Source of the DNA: an uncultured Peptococcaceae bacterium
GTDB taxonomy: Bacteria; Bacillota; Limnochordia; Darwinibacteriales; Darwinibacteriaceae
Direction of reading: 5' to 3'
Length of the DNA: 52,993 nucleotides
Assembly (NCBI GenBank): GCA_937988745.1
Contig: CALKAR010000083.1
Location: forward strand, 1 to 52,993
Part shown: in pieces, positions 42,489-50,872 of the stretch
How positions within the stretch are numbered: the stretch's first letter is position 1
How the letters are laid out: the number at the start of each line of letters is the position of its first letter
The notes under the pieces: model-generated
The model's database searches: none
Seen by the model: only the letters and a program-made list of their open reading frames with translations
What the model was told of the DNA's origin: nothing
Translations under genes and position numbers: made by a program

Positions 42489-44903
42489 TTATTTGACAAC
42501 GATGTTGTAGATCTTGCCGGGAACATAGATTTCCTTGACGATCGTCTTGCCCTCGGTGAAGCGGACGATGTTGTCGTTTGCCATAGCCAGCTCCCGAGCT
42601 TTTTCCACGGTGTCGGTGAGGGAGACGGTGATCTCTCCACGGACTCTGCCGTTAACCTGAACTGCGATCGCGACTGTCTCTTCAACGGTCTTCTCTGGAT
42701 CCCACTTTGGCCAGTCTTGAGCGTGTACATAGCCTGGGAAGCCCATGCGGACCCACATTTCCTCCGTGATATGAGGCGCTACAGGGTTGAGCAGGATCAA
42801 GAGAGTCTTCAGCTCGGCATGGGTTATCTGACCGACATCGTTGATGTCATTTACCAGAGCCATCATGGCCGCAATAGCAGTGTTGAACTTGAGGTTTTCA
42901 TAGTCTTCGCTGACCTTCTTGATCGTGCGGTGGAACTTGGTTTCAAGTGCTTCGCTGAATTCCTCGCCAGGTACAGCGATTTCCTGCAGTCTCCAGAAGC
43001 GATCCAAGAAGCGGCGGCAGCCGCGCACACCATCTTCCGACCAAGGTACAGCCTTTTCGAAGTCCCCGATGAACATCTCATAGAGCCGGAGAGTGTCGGC
43101 ACCATATTGGTTGACGATGTCATCAGGATTGACGACGTTGCCCCGGGACTTCGACATCTTTTCGTTGTTTTCTCCCAGGATCATCCCGTGCGATGTGCGT
43201 CTCTTGTATGGCTCAGGATAAGAAACGATCCCAATGTCATACAGGAATTTATGCCAGAACCGGGAGTACAACAGATGGAGTGTGGTGTGTTCCATTCCAC
43301 CGTTGTACCAGTCTACAGGCAGCCAGTAATCCAGGTTTTCCTTGCTGGCCAATGCCTCATCATTATGCGGATCAGTGTACCGCAGGAAGTACCACGAGGA
43401 ACCAGCCCACTGCGGCATGGTGTCGGTCTCGCGCTCGCCAGGGCCTCCGCATTTTGGACAGGTGGTTTCGACCCATTCCCGAATATTCGCCAGCGGTGAT
43501 TCGCCAGTGTCTGTAGGCTCATAGTTTTCCACATCAGGCAGAAGTACAGGCAGTTCCTCTTCGGGAACCGGCACCCATCCGCACTGTTCACAGTGAATTA
43601 GGGGGATTGGTTCGCCCCAGTAGCGCTGGCGAGAGAAGACCCAGTCGCGCAGCTTGTAGTTAACTTTGCGTCTGCCTAGGCCTTTTTCTTCAAGCCAGTT
43701 TGTGATCTTTTCTTTAGCATCAGCGACTTCCAGTCCATTGAGGAAACCTGAGTTCACCAGAATACCCGATTCGGTATCAGTGTAGGCTTCTTTCTCAACG
43801 TCGCCGCCTGCCACTACTTCCACGATGGGCAGGTCAAACTTCTTGGCAAATTCCCAGTCGCGTTCGTCATGGCCAGGAACGGCCATAATTGCACCAGTTC
43901 CGTAGGTCATGAGGACGTAGTCAGAGATCCAGATAGGAATTTCTTGTCCTGTCGCAGGATTGATTGCTGTGAGTCCTTTGAGCTCGACACCTGTTTTGTC
44001 TTTGGACAAGGCGGCCCGTTCAAATTCGGATTTCTTCTTAGCCTGTTCTCGGTAAGCTGTCACATCATCAAAATTTTCGATGCGATCTTTGAATTCATCA
44101 ATCATAGGATGCTCGGGAGAAATGACCATGTAAGTTGCGCCAAACAGAGTATCGGGACGTGTGGTGAACACCCGCAGTTTGCGATCAGTACCTACTACTT
44201 CGAAATCAATTTCTGCACCTTCAGAACGACCGATCCAGTTGCGCTGCTGAGTTTTAACACGGTCAATATAATCCACCAGTTCAAGGTCGTCAATCAAGCG
44301 GTCTGCATACTTAGTAATGCGCAGCATCCACTGATTCTTGACGCGTGTTTCTACTTCAGCGCCACAGCGTTCGCAGCCTCCATTTACGACTTCTTCGTTG
44401 GCCAGTCCAACCTTACAGGAAGGACACCAGTTGATGGGCATCTCGTCTTTATAGGCAAGCCCATGTTCAAACAATTTCAGGAAAATCCACTGCGTCCACT
44501 TGAAGTAGTTCGGATCCGTTGTGTCTACTTCACGGGACCAGTCAAAGGAAAAGCCCAAGCTCTTGAGCTGTTCTTTAAACCGAGCAATGTTCCGCTCCGT
44601 AACTTCCCGAGGATGGACCTTGTTTTTAATGGCGAAGTTCTCTGTCGGCAGCCCGAAGGCGTCCCATCCGATTGGATAGAGGACATTGTAACCTTCCATG
44701 CGGCGCTTTCGAGCGACAATATCTAGAGCTGTATATGGCCGCGGATGGCCTACGTGCAGACCTTCTCCAGATGGATAAGGGAATTCAATCAAAGCGTAAA
44801 ACTTGGGTTTAGTGTAGTCATCAGATGTGCGGAAAGTGCCTTCCCGCTCCCAGAAATCCTGCCACTTTGGTTCGATTTCATGGGGATTATACTTGTTTTC
44901 CAT
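42489..44903 (-). CDS. leuS: Leucine--tRNA ligase
   Basis: 804 residues, the usual bacterial LeuRS length. Class I HIGH appears as HVGHPRPYTALD and KMSKS as EKMSKSRGNVVNP; the CP1 editing domain holds TTRPDTLFGATYMV, and there is a zinc-type C-x2-C (CPSCKVG, CERCG). It charges tRNA-Leu. ATG 44903 follows GAGGAGGT by 7-8 bases; the longer frame to 44936 would begin in the T-box terminator zone. Controlled by a T-box leader. Confidence 0.97.
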   Translation of the reverse strand: MENKYNPHEIEPKWQDFWEREGTFRTSDDYTKPKFYALIEFPYPSGEGLHVGHPRPYTALDIVARKRRMEGYNVLYPIGWDAFGLPTENFAIKNKVHPREVTERNIARFKEQLKSLGFSFDWSREVDTTDPNYFKWTQWIFLKLFEHGLAYKDEMPINWCPSCKVGLANEEVVNGGCERCGAEVETRVKNQWMLRITKYADRLIDDLELVDYIDRVKTQQRNWIGRSEGAEIDFEVVGTDRKLRVFTTRPDTLFGATYMVISPEHPMIDEFKDRIENFDDVTAYREQAKKKSEFERAALSKDKTGVELKGLTAINPATGQEIPIWISDYVLMTYGTGAIMAVPGHDERDWEFAKKFDLPIVEVVAGGDVEKEAYTDTESGILVNSGFLNGLEVADAKEKITNWLEEKGLGRRKVNYKLRDWVFSRQRYWGEPIPLIHCEQCGWVPVPEEELPVLLPDVENYEPTDTGESPLANIREWVETTCPKCGGPGERETDTMPQWAGSSWYFLRYTDPHNDEALASKENLDYWLPVDWYNGGMEHTTLHLLYSRFWHKFLYDIGIVSYPEPYKRRTSHGMILGENNEKMSKSRGNVVNPDDIVNQYGADTLRLYEMFIGDFEKAVPWSEDGVRGCRRFLDRFWRLQEIAVPGEEFSEALETKFHRTIKKVSEDYENLKFNTAIAAMMALVNDINDVGQITHAELKTLLILLNPVAPHITEEMWVRMGFPGYVHAQDWPKWDPEKTVEETVAIAVQVNGRVRGEITVSLTDTVEKARELAMANDNIVRFTEGKTIVKEIYVPGKIYNIVVK

Positions 44904-44938
44904 TGCAGCTACCTCCTCGACAAACTCCAAAGGCAAAA

Positions 44939-45172
44939 AACCCGTCCATCTTTTAGAGACGAACGGGTCGCGGTACCACTCTAATTAGCACAGTTCGCTT
45001 GTGGAACCATACTCACTCAAAACCTTTAACGGGGTTACCGGTTGAGGTTACTATTGTTCACCCCAACAGCTCCTGGGCGAGTTCAGGCTTGGGCTGCTGC
45101 CTTGCACCATCCGGCAGCTCTCTGCAGACGTGCCTTACTACTCCCAATCATCGCTTTTTACCGAATTTACCT
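44939..45172 (-). promoter_or_regulatory. T-box riboswitch, leuS leader
   Basis: On the minus strand the T-box AGAGTGGTACCGCGA (44968-44982) carries UGGU, fitting a tRNA ending ACCA, as tRNA-Leu does. Its terminator (ACCCGTTCGTC with GGACGGGT, then six Ts) lies at 44939-44971. The stem I region runs to about 45165; a CTC triplet in CTGAACTCGCC is a candidate leucine specifier (low certainty). Uncharged tRNA-Leu should activate leuS. Confidence 0.93.
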
Positions 45173-45178
45173 GCTGTA

Positions 45179-45207
45179 ATTGTAGCAAGTAAGTTTGTGA
45201 AAGTCAA
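45179..45207 (-). promoter_or_regulatory. Promoter of the leuS T-box leader
   Basis: On the minus strand: TTGACT (45207-45202), 17 bp, TACAAT (45184-45179). Transcript start near 45172 coincides with the leader start. Confidence 0.85.
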
Positions 45208-45552
45208 TAGCTCCGCGTTTTGCCCTACAAGAGAAACTTGGCTGTTCGATCTCTTCAATAATATGAGCGACTTTCTTCTCGAGTAACCGGGCAAATCGGA
45301 TTTAACCTAGCCTTTGAGCGGATGTGCGTAGAGGTATGCGAGCATACTTAAAATAGAGGCTGCACCACTGAAGTCATAGACTGCTGGATTCAGCTCCTGG
45401 TCTGGAGTTTTGTGTTAACAGCAGCATACCATAACCAGACCATTTGTGCGAATGGTAGCACAAAAATACAGAAATGGTACCCCTTTTTATTGTTTTTATG
45501 TCATAATAGAATAGGCCGAAGCCCAACATCGGAGAAACATAGAGGTGAGATT
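45208..45552. other. 345-bp intergenic stretch with two inverted repeats
   Basis: No gene is evident. There are GTATGC-GA-GCATAC (45334-45347) and TTTGTGC-N8-GCACAAA (45443-45464). The loop of the first is too short for RNA, so a protein-binding site is more likely; the second lies about 90 bp before the sialidase-fold gene. A 33-codon open stretch on the minus strand (45305-45405) with no start looks protein-like but is short. No clear promoter was found. Confidence 0.4.
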
Positions 45553-46674
45553 ATGTCTAGTCAAAACGGCCGTGCAGACGTTAAGCAGGGCTATACCATT
45601 CCTCTGTTCGACCTTGCCTGGGAAACAGAGCGCGTAACGGTGGTCGACAAAGAGGAAGGGCAGTATCTTGGGCATGTAACGAGTATCTTAGCCGAAGACG
45701 GAAAGACCATTGTGGCGGTGTACCCTAAAGGACACGGCCGAGGCCCAATTGTAATGAAGCGCAGTACCGATGGTGGATTGACCTGGAGCGACAGACTTCC
45801 TACACCAAAGAGCTGGGAAACCTCCCGCGAAGTACCTACTATCTTCAGGACCTTTGATCCTGAGGGAAATGAACTGTGGCTGCTCTTTTCAGGTCTGTAC
45901 CCAATTAGACTCTCTTTTTCAAAAGACAAGGGTGAGACTTGGAGTGAGCTTGAGCCTATCGGTGACTACGGCGGCATCGTTGCCATGAGCGATCTCCTGC
46001 CCTTGTCTAAGCCCGGTCATTATGTGGCGTTTTTCCACGATGACGGACGCTTCTTTAAGGGCGGGCCTGGCGAAGTATGGGGTTCGCCAGCAGCAGACTA
46101 CGATGGCGGCATGCGTGTCTATGCGGTATTTAGCGAAGATGGCGGCCTCACCTGGAGTGAGCCCCACGTAATTGTTGAACATCCGCAGGGACATCTCTGC
46201 GAAGCCGGCGCTGTTTATTCTCCAGACAAGAAGGAAATGGCTCTCGTTATGCGGGAAAATCGGCGGCAGTTTAATTCTATGGTCAGCTTCAGTACCGATG
46301 AAGGAAGAACTTGGACTGAGCCGCGGGAACTCCCAGGAGCCATAACAGGTGACCGGCATACCATTCGCTATCTCAAAGATGGACGCATTGTGGCTGTTTT
46401 TAGGGATATGTGTCATGTGAGTCCCACCCGCGGTGATTTCGTAGCTTGGGTAGGCAGTTATGAAGACCTTAAAAACGGTGGCGAGGGTGACTATCGCGTT
46501 CGTCTTGGGAAAAACCATTACGACTGTGACTCCACATACCCGGGAGTTCAGGTCCTGCCAGACGGAACAGTAGTGGCAATCACCTACGGGCACTGGGATG
46601 AGGGTGAGCAGCCATATATCATTTCGGTGCGCTTCCATCCTGAAGAACTTGATGCTCGTCTAGGTAGAAAATAG
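45553..46674 (+). CDS. Sialidase-fold (BNR/Asp-box) exo-glycosidase-like protein
   Basis: 373 residues with four Asp boxes (STDGGLTWS, SKDKGETWS, SEDGGLTWS, STDEGRTWT) spaced around a six-bladed beta-propeller. No signal peptide, so it is probably cytoplasmic. Sialidase-superfamily members cleave sialic acid, Kdo or related sugars, and some have no glycosidase activity; the arginine triad cannot be assigned confidently. ATG 45553 follows AGAGGTGAG (45541-45549); the earlier in-frame start at 45412 has no support. Confidence 0.88.
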   Translation: MSSQNGRADVKQGYTIPLFDLAWETERVTVVDKEEGQYLGHVTSILAEDGKTIVAVYPKGHGRGPIVMKRSTDGGLTWSDRLPTPKSWETSREVPTIFRTFDPEGNELWLLFSGLYPIRLSFSKDKGETWSELEPIGDYGGIVAMSDLLPLSKPGHYVAFFHDDGRFFKGGPGEVWGSPAADYDGGMRVYAVFSEDGGLTWSEPHVIVEHPQGHLCEAGAVYSPDKKEMALVMRENRRQFNSMVSFSTDEGRTWTEPRELPGAITGDRHTIRYLKDGRIVAVFRDMCHVSPTRGDFVAWVGSYEDLKNGGEGDYRVRLGKNHYDCDSTYPGVQVLPDGTVVAITYGHWDEGEQPYIISVRFHPEELDARLGRK

Positions 46675-46685
46675 CCGGAACAAAT

Positions 46686-46713
46686 CCCTGCTCCATGCAA
46701 GCAGGGGTTCTTT
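46686..46713 (+). terminator. Terminator after the sialidase-fold gene
   Basis: CCCTGCT, 7 nt loop, AGCAGGG, then GTTCTTT. Confidence 0.75.
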
Positions 46714-46741
46714 CAATGCACGAAGGGGAGGAGCGATACCG

Positions 46742-47437
46742 TTGGCTGAATTGGCCTCGAGTGGAATCGGGGTTATGAACGAAATGTCTGTCCACTCTAC
46801 CCTAAAGCAGCTGTATTATGAACCTGGTGATAGTTTGGAAGCACAGGTGGGCCCATATGTTGTAGATTTGGCTAAGCCAGATTGCTTAGTAGAAATCCAA
46901 AGCGGCGGCTTTTATTCTATTCGCAATAAATTGGAGGCATTGCTGGCTGAACATCAGGTATGCTTGGTGTATCCTGCAGCAGCAGTGAAGTACATTGTTT
47001 ACCTGTCCCCTGATGATGGCACAGAGATTAAACGGCGCAGATCGCCAAAGAAAGGAACAGTGTACGATCTATTTGGCGAGCTGGTGTATATTCCCAAGCT
47101 GCTTATGCATCCTAATCTGCGTATCGAAGTAGTGTTGATCGAAGAGGAAGAACTGCGCTGTAGTGATGGGAAGGGCAGCTGGAGGAGGAACAAGGCTAGT
47201 ATTATCGACAGACGCCTGGTTGAGGTAGTGGAGCGTAGGGTATTTACTTCACCGAAGGATTACATCGGACTTCTTCCTAAAGAACTTCCCTGTCCATTTT
47301 CCAACAAGGATTTAGCCAAAACATTAGGTTTAGCGCTTCCTAGAGTACGGCCGATTACATATACCCTGCGGGAAGCTGGACTTATACAATTAGCAGGTAA
47401 AAAGGGCAATCTTCGGCTTTATAAACGACTTGACTAA
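46742..47437 (+). CDS. Putative PD-(D/E)XK-like nuclease with C-terminal winged helix
   Basis: 231 residues; I do not recognise the family by name. The N-terminal half has a nuclease-like core: E33, D42 (VVDLAKPD) and E51-x-Q53 (LVEIQSGGFY), where Q replaces the usual K. The C-terminus (about 186-230, FSNKDLAKTLGLALPRVRPIT) is a winged helix-turn-helix. This looks like a DNA-binding nuclease or an inactive regulator. TTG 46742 lies 8 bases after GGGGAGGAG. It stands alone, and its stop is 6 bp before three DnaA-box-like sites. Confidence 0.65.
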   Translation: MAELASSGIGVMNEMSVHSTLKQLYYEPGDSLEAQVGPYVVDLAKPDCLVEIQSGGFYSIRNKLEALLAEHQVCLVYPAAAVKYIVYLSPDDGTEIKRRRSPKKGTVYDLFGELVYIPKLLMHPNLRIEVVLIEEEELRCSDGKGSWRRNKASIIDRRLVEVVERRVFTSPKDYIGLLPKELPCPFSNKDLAKTLGLALPRVRPITYTLREAGLIQLAGKKGNLRLYKRLD

Positions 47438-47443
47438 CAGAAG

Positions 47444-47472
47444 TTATCCACAGTATACACAGGTTACCCACA
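47444..47472 (+). promoter_or_regulatory. Cluster of three DnaA-box-like 9-mers
   Basis: TTATCCACA (47444-47452, perfect consensus), GTATACACA (47453-47461, 7 of 9) and TTACCCACA (47464-47472, 8 of 9), all in one orientation with 9 and 11 bp steps, about one helical turn. An AT-rich stretch follows (47530-47620). DnaA-bound regulation or a minor replication-related site is possible; the chromosomal origin genes are not here. Confidence 0.6.
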
Positions 47473-47568
47473 ACATTCCGCGTAAAACAATTGTTCGGAG
47501 TCAACTTGTAGGGGTTCGCGCTTATTAAGAATGTATAGCAATACTGGATGAATGTTACATAATTAGGA

Positions 47569-47597
47569 TTGATAACCATTAATAAATGTGATATAGT
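47569..47597 (+). promoter_or_regulatory. Promoter of the rubrerythrin gene
   Basis: TTGATA (47569-47574), 17 bp, TATAGT (47592-47597). Confidence 0.75.
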
Positions 47598-47637
47598 AAC
47601 ATATGCCATTAAATAACATGCCTAGGAGGAATGCGAC

Positions 47638-48147
47638 ATGCGAATCATGACTGAACAAAACCTCAGAGATGCTTTTTCTGGCGAGAGCCAAGCTCACATG
47701 AAGTATCTCATCTACAGCCAAGTTGCTGAAAAAGAAGGCTATCCGAACGTTGCTCGTCTCTTTAAGGCTATTGCCCACGCTGAGCTGGTACATGCCCGCA
47801 ACCATCTGAAAGAGCTTGGCGGCATTAAGGATTCTGTTGAGAACCTCCAGGATGCCATTAACGGCGAAACCTTCGAAGTTGAAGAAATGTATCCTGCCTA
47901 CCACGCTGTAGCTGAACTGCAGGAAGAGAAGGGTGCAGTTCGTTCGACCCACTACGCTCTCGAAGCAGAGAAGATTCATGCTGAAATGTACACTGATGCT
48001 AAGAAAATCGTCATGGAGAAGAAGGATATCGAAATTGGTACCATCCAGATCTGTGACGTATGCGGTTACACTGTAGAGGCCGACCATGCACCTGACAAGT
48101 GCCCAATCTGCAGTGCACCAAGCACACAGTTTACCGCCTTCGCATAA
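47638..48147 (+). CDS. rbr: Rubrerythrin
   Basis: 169 residues. Ferritin-like diiron domain (FSGESQAHMKYL; AHAELVHARNHLKEL; EEKGAVRSTHYALEAEKIHAEMY) plus C-terminal rubredoxin domain (CDVCGY...CPICSAP). It reduces hydrogen peroxide in anaerobes, with rubredoxin-type electron input. AGGAGG precedes ATG 47638 by 8 bases. It fits with ahpC and azoR as oxidative defence, and with an anaerobic host. Confidence 0.96.
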   Translation: MRIMTEQNLRDAFSGESQAHMKYLIYSQVAEKEGYPNVARLFKAIAHAELVHARNHLKELGGIKDSVENLQDAINGETFEVEEMYPAYHAVAELQEEKGAVRSTHYALEAEKIHAEMYTDAKKIVMEKKDIEIGTIQICDVCGYTVEADHAPDKCPICSAPSTQFTAFA

Positions 48148-48168
48148 ACCTTATCAGGGAGGGAAACC

Positions 48169-49905
48169 ATGCGCAGCTTCAACATTAGAATAGGTGGAGA
48201 AGCTGGACAAGGTTTGGTTTCCATCGGGAATATTCTTTTAGAAGCGATCGCCCGAGAAGGCTGGTACTTATTTGCCAACCAGGATTATGAGTCGCGGATT
48301 CGCGGCGGTCACAATTACTTCCAAATTAGGCTTGCTGACGAACCGGTAAGGGCAATTCAGCAGGGCGTTGACCTGCTGGTAGCCTTGGACAAAGCCACTG
48401 TGAACTTACATTGGCAAGAGCTGACTCAATCGGGACACATTATTTACGATCCAAGAGTTGTTGACGTGCTGCCGGAGGAAATTAAAGACTCCGGCAGACT
48501 TATTCCTATCTCCTTTGAAGAAGTCGTAGAAGAGCTTGGTCAGCCGAAGGTGATGGCTAATGCAGTGGCGGCCGGAGCAATTTGGGCGCTCTTAAGTGAT
48601 GACATTACCGTACTGCATGACATTTTAGCCGAAATGTTTATTTCTAAAGGTGAAGCAATCGTAGAAGGAAATCGTCAAGTATCACAAGCGGGTTTCGATA
48701 TAGTACGGAAGCACGTTGGGGCGGAAATGCCCAAGCTGCCTAAACCAACCGAAAAACGTCCTCGTATGCTGTTAAAGGGCAATGAAGCCTTACCTCTAGG
48801 TGCCTTAGCTGCGGGGGTTAGGTTTATGAGTGCCTATCCTATGACCCCCTCTACGGGCGTGACAGAATTTATTGCAAGCCATGCGGAAGAATGTGGCGTT
48901 GTGATGGAGCAAGCTGAAGACGAAATCTCCGCGATCAATATGATCATCGGAGCCGCCTACACAGGCGTACGGGCTATGACCGCTACTTCTGGCGGTGGTT
49001 TTGCCCTCATGACTGAAGCCCTTGGCCTTGCTGGTGCCGCCGAAATCCCGGTGGTCATCATCGATGCACAGCGGCCAGGGCCGAGCACAGGGCTGCCGAC
49101 CCGGACCGAACAGGGTGATCTGCTCTACGCTGTGGCTGGTTCTAGCGGTGATTTTCCAAGAGCAGTTCTTGCTCCGGGCGATCCCGAGGAAGCCTTCTAC
49201 CTAGTCGCACATGCTTTCAACCTAGCAGAAGAGTATCAGATGCCTGTCATTGTCATGAGCGATCAGCACTTAGCTGATTCCCATGCTGTTGTAGATATGC
49301 TGGATCTCAGTCGCATTGAACATCGGCGCGGGCTGATTGTCTCAGGCGATGAGGCGGGGCCTGATTATGTGCGCTACCGCTTCACCGAAGATGGCATTTC
49401 GCCTAGGCTTTATCCGGGCTTTGGAGAAGGCCTGGTCGTCAGCGCCGGGGATGAACACGATGAACAGGGGCATCTTATCGAAGATGCTGAAACCCGTACA
49501 TTAATGATGGAAAAGCGGATGGCTAAGCTCGAAAAAGCCGCTCGTGAGGTATTAGAACCGGTTCTCTGCGGAATCACCGATAATCCAGAGATTATTCTGA
49601 TTGGCTGGGGTTCCACCAAGGGAGCTGTTCGAGAAGCTGTCGAGATTCTAAATAGGGATTCGAATAAGGCGATGGGTGTGCATCTGCCTCAGGTATATCC
49701 ACTGCCCCCGAACCTCGATAAGATTCTCCATATCCCGGCACGGAAGTATATTGTGGAAAGCAACTACACTGGCCAGTTAGAGCGGCTGATTGCCTCTGAA
49801 TTTGCCTGGAAACCAGATGGTTCTGTGCGCAGATATGATGGACGCCCCATAGATCCAGAGTATATCTTGGCAAGGCTGGAGGGAGGGATCCGTCGTGACA
49901 AATAA
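48169..49905 (+). CDS. korA: 2-oxoacid:acceptor oxidoreductase, fused gamma-alpha subunit
   Basis: 578 residues. The N-terminal gamma domain (about 1-180; IRIGGEAGQGLVSIG) is fused to the alpha domains (about 190-578; YPMTPSTGVTEF, EDEISAINMIIGAAYTGVRAMTATSGGG), as in KorA. With the beta subunit it decarboxylates a 2-oxoacid to acyl-CoA and passes electrons to ferredoxin. 2-Oxoglutarate is the likely substrate by family but pyruvate or branched-chain acids are possible. It follows rubrerythrin by 21 bp, and overlaps korB by 11 bp. Confidence 0.92.
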   Translation: MRSFNIRIGGEAGQGLVSIGNILLEAIAREGWYLFANQDYESRIRGGHNYFQIRLADEPVRAIQQGVDLLVALDKATVNLHWQELTQSGHIIYDPRVVDVLPEEIKDSGRLIPISFEEVVEELGQPKVMANAVAAGAIWALLSDDITVLHDILAEMFISKGEAIVEGNRQVSQAGFDIVRKHVGAEMPKLPKPTEKRPRMLLKGNEALPLGALAAGVRFMSAYPMTPSTGVTEFIASHAEECGVVMEQAEDEISAINMIIGAAYTGVRAMTATSGGGFALMTEALGLAGAAEIPVVIIDAQRPGPSTGLPTRTEQGDLLYAVAGSSGDFPRAVLAPGDPEEAFYLVAHAFNLAEEYQMPVIVMSDQHLADSHAVVDMLDLSRIEHRRGLIVSGDEAGPDYVRYRFTEDGISPRLYPGFGEGLVVSAGDEHDEQGHLIEDAETRTLMMEKRMAKLEKAAREVLEPVLCGITDNPEIILIGWGSTKGAVREAVEILNRDSNKAMGVHLPQVYPLPPNLDKILHIPARKYIVESNYTGQLERLIASEFAWKPDGSVRRYDGRPIDPEYILARLEGGIRRDK

Positions 49906-50758
49906 CCCAGGATTTGAGATTTCCAGGGAAACTGCTTGGTGTCCAGGATGCGGTAACTTTGGTATACTCGGTGCACTCTCAGTGGCACTGACCGAATTAG
50001 GCCTGAAGCCTAATCAGGTGCTGTATGTTTCTGGAATTGGGCAAGCGGGTAAGACTCCCCATTACATTAAGGGAAATGTCTTGAACACGCTGCACGGGCG
50101 GACTCTGCCGACAGCTACAGGAGCAAAATTGGCCAACGAAGAGCTGACCGTAATTGCTATTGGTGGCGATGGTGATGGATATGCCGAAGGAGGCAATCAT
50201 TTTCTCCATGCCGTCCGCAAGAACGTAAATATCACTTACTTGGTCCACGTAAACCAAGTCTTTGGCTTGACCAAGGGACAAGCTTCACCAACTTCCGGTC
50301 CAGGAATGGTTACCTCGACCACACCCTTTGGTGTGGCCAACGAACCTTTTAACGCACTAGCTACCGCAATTACTTTGAATGCTTCCTTTGTGGCTCGCAG
50401 TTATGCAGGCGACCGGAATCACTTGGCCAAGACTATCAAAGCTGCTGTTCAGCACGAAGGGTTTGCTTTGGTTGAAATCCTGCAGCCCTGTGTCACTTTC
50501 AATAAGATCAACACCTATCAGTTCTACCGCGAACGTGTCTATGATCTTAATGAAGCAGGACATGACCCAACCGACAGAGTTCTAGCTTGGGAAAGAAGTT
50601 GGGAGTGGGGCGACAGGATTCCAATCGGGATATTCTATCAGATTTCCCGGCCTACATTAGATAAACAACATCCTGCTCTTAGAGAAGGGCCTTTGGTCAG
50701 GCGCGAATTCGACCCCACCGTTGTTCAGCAGGTGTTGGACCGTTTCGCAATTAAATAA
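49895..50758 (+). CDS. korB: 2-oxoacid:acceptor oxidoreductase beta subunit
   Basis: 287 residues, TPP-binding subunit: WCPGCGNFGILGAL, GIGQAGKTPHYIKGN, and the TPP/Mg motif IGGDGDGYAEGGNHFLHA. No ferredoxin subunit is fused, so an external ferredoxin is needed. GTG 49895 lies about 7 bases after GGAGGGAGG and inside the end of korA. Confidence 0.93.
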   Translation: MTNNPGFEISRETAWCPGCGNFGILGALSVALTELGLKPNQVLYVSGIGQAGKTPHYIKGNVLNTLHGRTLPTATGAKLANEELTVIAIGGDGDGYAEGGNHFLHAVRKNVNITYLVHVNQVFGLTKGQASPTSGPGMVTSTTPFGVANEPFNALATAITLNASFVARSYAGDRNHLAKTIKAAVQHEGFALVEILQPCVTFNKINTYQFYRERVYDLNEAGHDPTDRVLAWERSWEWGDRIPIGIFYQISRPTLDKQHPALREGPLVRREFDPTVVQQVLDRFAIK

Positions 50759-50770
50759 CCCTAGGATAGG

Positions 50771-50806
50771 GAGGAAGGCTTATATGAATGAGCCTTCCTC
50801 TTTTTT
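50771..50806 (+). terminator. Terminator after korB
   Basis: GAGGAAGGCT, 10 nt loop, AGCCTTCCTC, then TTTTTT. Confidence 0.93.
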
Positions 50807-50872
50807 ATCAGAGCAATTAATGGTAAACTAGGGATGAAGCAAAATAACATATAAGATAGGGAATGAGACATA

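Noticed and set aside
47438..47637. Chromosomal oriC at the DnaA-box-like sites
   Set aside because: Only three sites, and dnaA, dnaN, gyrAB, rpmH are absent; kept only as a DnaA-site candidate.
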